Made by a program: the position numbers and the translations under genes
Notes under the pieces: generated by a model
What the model was told of the DNA's origin: nothing
The model's input: the letters and a program-made list of their open reading frames with translations, nothing else
The model's database searches: none
Origin: QHXM01 sp963697975
GTDB taxonomy: Bacteria; Acidobacteriota; Blastocatellia; Pyrinomonadales; Pyrinomonadaceae
Assembly (NCBI GenBank): GCA_963697975.1
Contig: OY969111.1
Coordinates: forward strand, 1,178,001-1,242,000
Direction of reading: 5' to 3'
DNA length: 64,000 nt
Shown here: piece by piece, positions 1 through 9,400 of the stretch
How positions within the stretch are numbered: position 1 is the stretch's first letter
How the letters are laid out: each line of letters opens with the position of its first letter

Positions 1-1057
1 TTGTGGCGAAGGCCAAGCCGTCCTCAATCGTCACGATCTGACGCTCGATCATGTCCTTGATGACACCGTCGAAATCCTGCATCCCGTCCAGCTTTCCGTC
101 GCGCATAGCGTCCAGCAGGGATTTGCCCTCGCTCTCACCTTCGTCGATATACTCGCGCGTGCGCGGGCTGGATTTGAGAATCTCGACCGCAGCGATGCGC
201 CCGCTACCATTGGCGCGCGGAATCAGGCGTTGCGAGACGATGTAACGAAAGGTCTGGGCCAGGCGTGTTCTGATGACCTTCTCCTCGTTCTTCGGATAGA
301 GACCGATGATGCGGTCAATTGATTTCGAGGCGTCAATCGTGTGCAACGTAGAGAGGACAAGATGTCCCGTCTCGGCGGCTTCAAGCGCAATCTCTGTGGT
401 CTCGAAGTCGCGCATCTCGCCAATCAAAATCACTTTCGGAGCTTGACGCAAAGCAGCCCTGAGCGCCGAAGGAAAGTCTTTCGTGTCAGAGCCGACCTCG
501 CGTTGATTGATCGTGGAACTCTTGTGCTGGTGCAGAAACTCTATGGGGTCTTCAATAGTCACGACGTGGTAGTGCTTCGTCTCGTTGATGATGTCTATGA
601 CGGCGGCGAGCGTGGAGCTTTTGCCTGAGCCGGTCGGGCCTGTCAGGAGAACGATGCCGTTACGCAGTTGTGCGATGTCGGCAAGCTGCGGCGGCAGACC
701 GAGAAAGCTAAGACTTGGGATATCGGTCGGGATGACGCGCATGACGATGGAGTAGGAGCCGCGCTGCTGAAAGATGTTGACGCGGAAACGCACACGCGAC
801 GGCAGGCTGTAGCTCAAGTCTGCCGTGCCCGTGTTGATCAGGCGTTCGGCGGCATCCGGATTACCCTGCATCAAGGTCATCGCGATGATTTCGGTCTGGT
901 AGGGCATCAGTTTTTGCAGGCCGAGCGGCTGCACGGGCGTCAGTTTCCCGTTAATCTCGACCTGCGGCGGCTGGCCGACGCTAAAGTTCAGGTCGCTGAT
1001 CTTGTCAGAGACGAGCAGCATACGCTCGATAATGGGCGGCAGGTCAAAGAAGCTCAT
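1..1057 (-). CDS. PilT/PilU-type twitching motility ATPase (partial)
   Basis: The reading frame starts at the ATG at 1057 and is still open at base 1, so the C-terminus lies outside the window; about 352 residues are visible. It is a secretion-superfamily ATPase that powers type IV pilus retraction from the cytoplasmic face of the inner membrane. Visible motifs are Walker A GPTGSGKS near residue 140, an Asp-box/Walker B stretch ending LIGEMRD near 213 and the His-box STLHT near 235. Where PilT has the AIRNLIRE retraction motif this protein reads RTREYIDE, so I favour a PilU-like or accessory PilT paralogue over PilT itself. No strong Shine-Dalgarno is seen; the only purine block is GGAG about 12 bases upstream. 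PilN/O/P-like genes lie 18 kb away on the same strand. Confidence 0.9.
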   Translation of the reverse strand, partial: MSFFDLPPIIERMLLVSDKISDLNFSVGQPPQVEINGKLTPVQPLGLQKLMPYQTEIIAMTLMQGNPDAAERLINTGTADLSYSLPSRVRFRVNIFQQRGSYSIVMRVIPTDIPSLSFLGLPPQLADIAQLRNGIVLLTGPTGSGKSSTLAAVIDIINETKHYHVVTIEDPIEFLHQHKSSTINQREVGSDTKDFPSALRAALRQAPKVILIGEMRDFETTEIALEAAETGHLVLSTLHTIDASKSIDRIIGLYPKNEEKVIRTRLAQTFRYIVSQRLIPRANGSGRIAAVEILKSSPRTREYIDEGESEGKSLLDAMRDGKLDGMQDFDGVIKDMIERQIVTIEDGLAFAT

Positions 1058-1245
1058 TTAGGAAGGACACTCCGTTTGTGGAAAACGACCGGGCGGTCTA
1101 AAGGGTAAGGCAAGTCGGATAAAAACAACTACGGGCACATCCTCTAAGCAAGCGCGTTTGCGCTGCTCAAACGACCGCTCGATTGTCGCGTATAACAGTG
1201 GCCAAACGCAAGTAAAAAGTGTTGACTACGATGATTTTGGCGGGA

Positions 1246-1884
1246 TTATTGAGGATTTTGCTGAAAGGTGGTTAAGATTTCCCGCGTGCGGGTCTCAATT
1301 TCCGGCGGCTCGGCCAGCAGGAGGCTAATCACGGCGACCGCGTCGGCTCCGGCCTTGAGCACTTCCCCGATATTTTCAGGACGGATGCCGCCGATGGCGA
1401 CGAGCGGAATTTCGCCGGTCATCTCCCTGACGCGGCGCAAACCATCCAACCCGACAACCGGGTCGGGGTTCTCCTTCGATGAAGTCTCAAAGATGGGGCC
1501 GATGGCGAGATAGTCAACGGGCAGACGCGCAGCAATACTTGCCTGCTCGACCGAATGCGTGGAGAAACCGATGATGGCGTCTTCGCCCAATAGCCCACGC
1601 GCAGCGTCAGGCGGAAGATCGTCCTGACCCAAATGAACGCCGTCGGCTTTGAGCGCCAGCGCAATGTCAACGCGGTCATTGATAATGAGCCGCACGCCCA
1701 GAGAACGCGCAACGCGCAGGGCTTCTTCTGCTTCATGATAGAACTCGCGGGGGGCGAGATGCTTTTCACGCAGTTGAACGAACGTCGCGCCCCCGGCGCT
1801 CAAGCGTCTGACCTGCTCCGCGTGCGAAAGACCGGAGAACCGCGCGTCCGTAATCGGGTAAAGTTTCGGCAGGTTAATTTGCAA
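1246..1884 (-). CDS. thiE: Thiamine-phosphate synthase ThiE
   Basis: ThiE couples the hydroxymethylpyrimidine diphosphate and thiazole phosphate moieties to make thiamine phosphate in the cytoplasm. The 212-residue product has the usual family length and motifs in order: LYPITD near the N-terminus, QLREK (about residue 38), INDRVDIALALKADGVHLGQDD (shown in part; phosphate and pyrimidine site), IGFSTHS, AIGPIFET and AIGGI near the C-terminus. The start is TTG at 1884: an in-frame TAA sits eight codons upstream and no ATG precedes the conserved LYPITD block. It follows the patatin gene by 25 bases on the same strand, so they are probably co-transcribed. No other thiamin gene and no TPP riboswitch is visible nearby. 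Confidence 0.95.
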   Translation of the reverse strand: MQINLPKLYPITDARFSGLSHAEQVRRLSAGGATFVQLREKHLAPREFYHEAEEALRVARSLGVRLIINDRVDIALALKADGVHLGQDDLPPDAARGLLGEDAIIGFSTHSVEQASIAARLPVDYLAIGPIFETSSKENPDPVVGLDGLRRVREMTGEIPLVAIGGIRPENIGEVLKAGADAVAVISLLLAEPPEIETRTREILTTFQQNPQ

Positions 1885-1909
1885 CTTCGACCAGAGTCGC
1901 TCTTAATCA

Positions 1910-3190
1910 TCAGTGCCCGAAGATAAAACGTTTGCCGCTTTCGGCAAGAGCCTTGGCAACCAGTGTTTCATCCATCCATTCGGGGTGTGGAATCACCATC
2001 TCGCTATCAGAGGTGATGAGTTCCTTAACGTGACGCCGGGCGGCAGCGTTGCCTGTAAAGTAACCGTGATTCTCCAGCACCTTGGCTTCGGCTTCGGTAA
2101 AAGAATCAACGTCTGTGCGGATAGTGGCGATGCGCGTGGTGATGAGCGCTTCGCTATAGCCTTGTGCTCCGGCCTCTCCATAATTCTTAACGGGGCTGCC
2201 GATGCCCCAGTAAGTGCCTTTCAAAATCTGGCTCTCAAAGTTTGACATGAGCCAGCGTTTGCGCAACGCGCTCGCCTGATTGCCCAGAATCTGCGTGTAG
2301 CGATTGAGCCGCCACAAAGCATTCTGGTCAGGCTCGAAATCAAAAGTCGCGCCGCCGTCGGAGACCAGAACATAAGCATTATTCTTCCAGACAGGCTCAA
2401 GCCCCATGTTGTCGTAGTTGCCGCCATCGGTCAGGCGAATGCCCTGAATGCACGCGTCGTAGTCCTTCCGCGCTCGTGCCAGCCCTTTGCCGTGTTGCTT
2501 GAAATCATCAACATTCAAACCAATCGGAATCGGCTTGAAGATAGGCGGGAAACACGAAGAGGCGGCGACGGCGCGCGCAATCTTCCAATCGGGCGGAGTC
2601 GGGACAAAACCCGCTTGATAATCCCCCACCGACTTCTTTTCAAAGACCCAGTTAACGCCGAAAGTCATATCGGTCGCGCAAAAGGTGAAGCGCGGCTTGT
2701 CCGGCAAATCAACCAGGTTGCGTTCAGTAATCTCCTCGTAACGCTTTGCGAGGGCGTCGCCGATGGCGGTCTTCGAGAACCACTTCCAGGGCGTCAAGTA
2801 GCCTGCGACGAGTGGAGCGTTACGCAGGTTTTTAGAGCAGAAGCGGCGAAACGGCGCTGAGACCTTTTCTTCCCAATCAGGGAAAACCGTGCCGCGCGTA
2901 GGCCAAGGGCGGATGGCCTCGGACAAGTGCGCGGAGATAATGCTGCCGCCTGAGACCGAAGAGATGCGGTCTATCTGAGCGAGAATGCCGAGTTCATTCA
3001 AGCGGCGGAGCGCGCCCAGATGAAAGAGCGAGGCGCGAAATCCCCCACCCGACAGGCAGAGCGCATTGCCTTTACGCATGACGTTCGGAGTGTACTTTTC
3101 CTGAGCGTGCGCAGTCGTCGTCGGATTGATTGTCGGCGTTCCAGATAAAACGGTGGATGTTGTTTCAGCGTCGAAGTTCTCGTTGTTCAT
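1910..3190 (-). CDS. Patatin-like phospholipase
   Basis: This 426-residue protein has the patatin/lysophospholipase fold signature: the oxyanion loop GGGFR at residues 48-52, the nucleophile elbow SVSGGS with Ser80, and the dyad aspartate in TDGGNYDNMG near residue 254. Patatins hydrolyse acyl chains of phospholipids with a Ser-Asp dyad. There is no signal peptide, so action is cytoplasmic or at the inner leaflet. The elbow reads S-x-S-x-G rather than G-x-S-x-G, a variant I regard as compatible with activity. It is the first gene of a probable two-gene unit with thiE. A sigma-70-like promoter lies about 100 bases upstream. The substrate cannot be told from sequence. Confidence 0.85.
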   Translation of the reverse strand: MNNENFDAETTSTVLSGTPTINPTTTAHAQEKYTPNVMRKGNALCLSGGGFRASLFHLGALRRLNELGILAQIDRISSVSGGSIISAHLSEAIRPWPTRGTVFPDWEEKVSAPFRRFCSKNLRNAPLVAGYLTPWKWFSKTAIGDALAKRYEEITERNLVDLPDKPRFTFCATDMTFGVNWVFEKKSVGDYQAGFVPTPPDWKIARAVAASSCFPPIFKPIPIGLNVDDFKQHGKGLARARKDYDACIQGIRLTDGGNYDNMGLEPVWKNNAYVLVSDGGATFDFEPDQNALWRLNRYTQILGNQASALRKRWLMSNFESQILKGTYWGIGSPVKNYGEAGAQGYSEALITTRIATIRTDVDSFTEAEAKVLENHGYFTGNAAARRHVKELITSDSEMVIPHPEWMDETLVAKALAESGKRFIFGH

Positions 3191-3288
3191 TGGAGTTTAG
3201 ACTCACGTGAAGAGGACATGGAATTGCGAACGAGGTGAATAGGACTCGGAAGTATTCTCAGTACAGTTAACCGTGAGATAACGGGCTG

Positions 3289-3318
3289 GTTATAGCTTTA
3301 GCCAACGACTGCTGTCAA
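3289..3318 (-). promoter_or_regulatory. Sigma-70-like promoter of the patatin-thiE unit
   Basis: Read on the minus strand: TTGACA (3318-3313), an 18-base spacer and TATAAC (3294-3289). It points at the patatin start at 3190, leaving a leader of roughly 90 bases. The rest of the 3191-3448 gap shows no gene. Confidence 0.6.
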
Positions 3319-3448
3319 TAAATTTTTCGCTGAGAGTGGTCCGATGGTCTGCGTTATCCGGAAACATAACAACCTGCGCGGAGCGGTGAGCGGAAGACGG
3401 CAGCGCAGTTTTCGGCGATGATTTTGATGACCACCGGTGACTCCCCTA

Positions 3449-6400
3449 TCAGCGTGCCTGCCCGCTCAAGGTTTGCGCTTGCGCCGTGCGGGCCGCTTCC
3501 TCCGGCGTTGGCTCTTTCTCGCCGAGGACAACACGAACCTGATGCGTCTTGCCATCGTCCGTCAACGGTATTTCCAACGCGGGCTGCTGCACGTCGTCGA
3601 GCCAGACTTCGGCGACGCCGCGACTGACGCCGAACGGGTTTTCCACCTTGATGGCATAGCGCGCAGAGCCGCGCCGGTAGTTGATCTCATACCCGCGCCA
3701 GCTTCGCGGAATGCACGGCTCTATACGCAAACGTTCTCCGTGTAATTCAAATCCGAGAATTGATTCCAGCCCCGCGCGATACATCCAGCTTGAAGAACCC
3801 GTGTACCAGGTCCACCCGCCGCGCCCCGTGTGCGGCGGCACGGCGTACACGTCGCCCGCTGCCACATAAGGCTCTGCTTTGTACTTGTGCAGCCCGGCGC
3901 GCGTCGAGGCGTGGCTGATCGGATTAAGGAGCGCGAAGAGTTCGCCCGCGCGGTCGCCGTCGCCGAGTTTGGCGTAAGCGATGAGCGTCCAGAGCGCGGC
4001 GTGAGTGTACTGGCCGCCGTTCTCGCGCACGCCCGGCACGTAGCCCTTGATGTAGCCGGGGTCAAGCTCGCTTTTATCAAACGGCGGCGTAAAGAGAATA
4101 ACCAGTCCATCGCCGCGCCTGATTAAGTACTCTTCGACGGCGGACATAGCGCGGTGGGCGCGCACAGGGTCAGCCACGCCGGAGATGACGCCCCACGATT
4201 GCACTATGGAATCAATCCGGCACTCTTCGTTCTGGGCGGAGCCGAGCGGCGTGCCGTCGTCAAAGTAAGCACGGCGATACCAATCAACGTCCCAGCCGTT
4301 CTCTTCGAGCGCCTTTTTCAAATTCGTCATGTGCGCGCGGTAGCTCTCGGCGCGCTCAATTTCGCTACGCGATTCGCAGAACGGAATAAAACCGCCCAGC
4401 GTCGTGTGAAGAAACCAGCCGACCCAGACGCTCTCGCCCTTGCCCAGATGACCGACGCGATTCATGCCGTCGTTCCAGTCGCCCGAACCCATGAGCGGTA
4501 GCCCGTGCTCACCTGTCTTCAGGCTTCGATCCAGCGCCCGCGCACAGTGCTCGTACACGGTGGCCGTTTCAGTTGACACTGTCGGCTGCGTGTAGGATTC
4601 GCTCACATCCGGCTCAAGCAGCGGCCCTTCGATGAACGGCACGACTTCGTCAAGCACGGATGCATCGCCCGTCACTCCGACGTAAAAATTCGTGACAAAG
4701 GGCAGCCACAAAAGATCGTCCGAGAAGCGCGTTCTGACGCCACGTCCTGTCGGTGGATGCCACCAATGCTGCACGTCACCTTCCTTGTACTGGCGAGCGG
4801 CGGCGCGCACGATCTGTTCTCGCGCAATCAAAGGCTTTGAATAGACGAGGGCCATCACGTCCTGCAACTGATCGCGGAAACCGTAAGCACCGCCCGACTG
4901 GTAGAAGGCGGAGCGCGACCAGACGCGGCAGGCCAGGGTTTGATAGAGCAGCCAGCGATTGAGCAGCGTGTCCATCGCCGAGTCCGGCGTGTGGACTTCG
5001 ACTGTGCCGAGCAGATTGTCCCAGTGATTGATGACGCGCTCGAATGCTTGGTTGACCTCTGCGACCTTGTTGAACCTCGAAGCAATCTCGCGTGCCTCGT
5101 CCACATTCTCGGCCTCGCCCAGCAGGATGACTATCTGGCGCGATTCTCCCGGCGCTAATTCGATGAAAGCCTGCATCGCCGCGCAGGGGTCAAGCCCTGC
5201 CCCGCTGCGTCCCGAAAGACGAGCGCGACGCAGAGCCGCCGGGTCTGAAAGAGAGCCGTTGCGCCCGACGAACTCCTTGCGGTCGCACGTCACCGTGCGC
5301 TCCGGCTCGCTCATCTCGACAAAGGCGACGCGCTCGGCGAATTCGTTGTTGTAAGGATTGCGCGCGAAGATGATATTCGTCGCCTTGTCCACTTCCGTGA
5401 TGATGAAAGGCGCGGAGACGCTGCGCTGCACTCCGAGCACAAGCTCGTTATAGCTCGTGATGGACAGCCGCCGTTTGCGTTCCGTTTGGTTGCGTAATCT
5501 GAGAAGTGAAATCTTCACAGGCGCATCCAAAGGAACGAACTGCAAAAGCTCGTGTTCCAACCCGTGACTGGTGCGCTCGAAGACCGTGTAGCCCTGCCCG
5601 TGACGGATGACGTGCGGCCCGGCTTCGCGGATGGGCAGCGGCGTCGGCGTCCAGACGGTGCCCGTATCTTCGTCGCGCAGGTAAATCACTTCGCCGGGAG
5701 GGTCTGAGACGGCATCGTTCGACCAGGGCGTCAAACGATTCTCGCGGCTGTTGACAGACCACGTGAAGCCCGCGCCCGTCTCCGTCACCTGAAAGCCGAA
5801 GTCCTGCCCGTTTGAGATGACGTTGAGCCAGGGCGCGGGCGTCCATTGTCCTTCGCCCAGGACTGTCACGTACTCGCGTCCTTCCGGGCCGAAACCGCCG
5901 AGGCCGTTGAAGAATTTTAGTTTCGGAGTCTCGACCACCGGCTCAGGGTAAGTGCGCGAGGGCTTGCGCGGAACAAACGGCAGCGGCAAGTCATTCTCGA
6001 CGGGGCGACGCACGAGTTGCTCGTCGAGCGAGCCGCGATCCGTGACGATGGCGACGCGCGCCACCGTGTGCAGCAGGATACGGTCGGCCTCCGGCATGAT
6101 GTCCGTGCGTCTGAGGTAAACGCCGCCGGGTTTATCCAGCAGAGCTTGCGAGCCTGTCTTGCGAATCAAGGCTTGCAGATCGTCGTTGAGTCCCTGAGCG
6201 TAGCTCAAGGGGCGGTCGTTCAAAATTACGAGATCAAAGCTCAGACCTTTCAGCCGAAGATACTCGTGCCCGCGCAAAATCTGGCGCACCATGTCCAACT
6301 CTTCCGCCTGCCCGATGCGAACCAGCACAATCGGCAAATCGCCGCTGATGCCATAAGGCCAAAGGCTCGATTGCGCTTTCGTGTTCAAGGCGAGGACGTG

Positions 6401-9400
6401 CGGGCGCGGTCTTAAAGAAGGGTCGGAATAAAGCAAACGACCAGCGAGACGCTGGAAGAGGTGCGCTTCTTCCGGGTCCATGTTGAGGTGCAGCATCTCG
6501 ACTTTCGATTGCGTCCACGCGAGTCGCGCCTCGCGCTCAAACGTGGAGGTGTCGTGATACTTGTCTGCCAGGCTCAAAGCCTCTTCACGCGAACGCGCGA
6601 CGGCAGTGGCGAAAGAGACACGCGCCGTCTCGTTCGGTTTGAGACGCACGCGCTGCCTAAGACAAAAGGCAGGATCAAGCACCGTTCCCGTCGTGTTCGA
6701 GAGCGGGCGGTCTTCTATCACAGCGACGGGAGACGATGGCGCGTGGCCGCGTCCGAGGAAGCGCCCGCGATCCGTTTCATACTGCACCGCGCCGATTGCT
6801 TCACCATCGGTCACGACCGTGTGAACGCCCCAGACCACTTCGTCTGTTTCCGAGCGCGGGCGTCGCCGGGCCAGCAGCGCATTTTCAGCGGCGATGAATT
6901 CCGTTTCGATGAAGAGATTGCTGAACGCCGGATGCGCGGCGTCTGCCGCTCCGGGCGCGAGCACGACTTCCATGTAGCTCGTCAACTCGATCTCGCGCGT
7001 GCGCGAGGATTGATTCGTCACGGAGACGCGGCGCACTTCGGCGTTGTCCTCGGGCGAGACGATAATCTCCGTGTGCGTCAGGATTCCCGCATCACGCCGC
7101 CAGAACTCGGCCTTGTCTTCCGCGAAGCTGACTTCGTAAGACGAGGGCGCGCGCCCCGTCGGCTGAAACCCTGCGGACCAGACTGCGCCCGTGCGAACAT
7201 CGCGCAGGTAACAGAAGCTGCCCCAGTTATCGCGTGTCACGTCTTCGCGCCAGCGCGTGACGGCCAAGCCTCCGCACACGGAATAGCCCGCCCCGGCGGT
7301 CGTCACCATCACGGAATAAGTTCCGTTTGAGAGAAGCTGGACGCGCGGCGTCGGCAGCTCAGCCGTGTCGAAGCGGCGCGCGACCGACGCAACCACTCCG
7401 CGCACGACGCGGCTCATCAAGACCTCTTCGGCGCGCGGGCGCGTCACCACGACGTGGACGGGGATGCGCTCATGCAGCAGCAACTCTGTGGCCTGCACGA
7501 GCGGGTCGGCGTGGAAACGCTCCTGCATCACGCTGCCGTTGAGCACGTTGTTGATGGCGACGAAGCTCATGCCCTGATGGTGTGCCATGAAGGCTTGAAT
7601 GATGACGCGCTTCTGATTCTGCGGCACGCGCTCCGGCGTGTAGTCAATCGCCTCATAGAAGCCATAGCGTGCCAGTGCGCCTTCGCGCGCCAGCCGGTCA
7701 AGATTCTCCTTCGCGGCCAGCGGGTCGATCATCCCGGCGAGCATCGTCGCGTAAGGAGCGATGACGAGTTCCTGACTCAGCCCGCGTTTTAAGCCGAGGC
7801 CGGGAACGCCGAACGGGCCGTATTGATAATTGAATTGCAGGTCGCGCCCGTTGTAGGCGGATTCCGAGATACCCCAGGGAACGCCGCGCTCATAGCCGTA
7901 TTCGATTTGTCTGGCGACCACCGCGCGGTAGGTTTCACCCAAAAGCGTCTCCGGGAAATCGCGCATGACGATCAACGGCATCAGGTACTCAAACATCGTC
8001 GCCGTCCATGAAACGAGTGCGCGGCTTCGCCCGACGGGCGTCAACTGGCGACCCAGGCGAAACCAGTGCTCCTGCGGCACGTCGCCTTTGGCAATGGCGA
8101 TGAAGCTGGCGAGGCGCGATTCCGACGCCAGCAAATCGTAAAAAGAGTTATCGGCTCGACCGTCCGTCACGTTGTAGCCGATGCGGAAGACCTTGCGCTC
8201 TTCATCGAGCAGGAAGCGAAAGTCCATCTCGTTTACGGTCTGATCGCATTGACTGACAAGCGTGCTCATTCGCGCCAGCGCATTCTTCGCCGCGCCCGAT
8301 CCTTCTTCGATAGTGATGGTCAGCAAGCCAAGCGCGTTGAGCGCCGCTTCACGCTCAGGGAAAGCTTCGAGCGAACAGGCTTCAACCTTTGCGCGCAGCG
8401 CATCGAGTCTTTCAAGCGCGTGTTCGCAATCTTCGGGTATCTGCGCGAGTCCCGGAACACTGTCGAGCGCGCCCGCGAGTTCTTCCCAACTGGCAAGCAC
8501 ATCCGGCGCGTAATTTTTGATGATGGAAGGAACGTGTGCGGTCAGCTTGCCAGCCCAGGGCGTGAGCGTGCCCATGTCGCGGCGCACGGCGCGTGTCTGG
8601 CGAAGCAGAGCGCCGACCCAGTAGTTTAATTCCTCGAAGCTGCCGGAGCCGTGTTCCTGTGAGAGCGCGCCGACGATGTCTTCGACTGCCGCCGCGTGCT
8701 GAGACAGTGTCTCAAACAGCGCGCTCCATGAGTTGAGCGATTGCGGCAAATCGGTCGTCACCAGATTGGCGCAAGTCTCTATCTCTTTACGCAACTCCTT
8801 GATTGTGACCATCTGCGTGCGTTGCTGAAGCGGGGCGAGCTTCCTTGCTTCTTCGCGCAGCAAGTCAATGGTGTCAAGGATTCCTTTAAGCAGGCGCGCG
8901 TCAAAGAGCGGGCGATCTTCAATGTCCAGACAGCCCTGCTTGACGGCGATCAGGTGGCCTGCGAGGTTACCGCTGTCTACGGTCGAAACATACTGCGGAT
9001 GAAGCGGCTCTAGGTTACGCGTGTCGTACCAGTTGAAGAAGTGGCCGCGAAAGCGTTGCAGCTTTTTGAGCGTCGTAAACGTGAGTCCGAGACGCTCTGT
9101 CAGTTCGAGTGTGCCCGCGTAGCCAAAGTCGTGCGCGCTGATAACGGAGAGCAGATGCAGGCCGATGTTCGTCGGCGACGTGCGATGCGCGACCATCGGC
9201 TGCGGGTCTTCCTGAAAATTATCCGGCGGCAGCCAGTTGTCTTCCTGCCCGGCGAAGGTCTCGAAGAAGCGCCACGTGCGCCGCGCTGCGAGGCGTGCCT
9301 CGCGCGCATCTTTCGCCCCTAAAACCCGGCCTTCAACGACGAGGTGACGGCTAATCCAGTGAGCGACGAGCGGAGACAAGCTCCACACAACGAGGAACGG

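Noticed and set aside
6461..7330. Plus-strand open frame of 289 codons
   Set aside because: It is antisense to the glucan synthase coding region, rich in Arg/His with no domain similarity.
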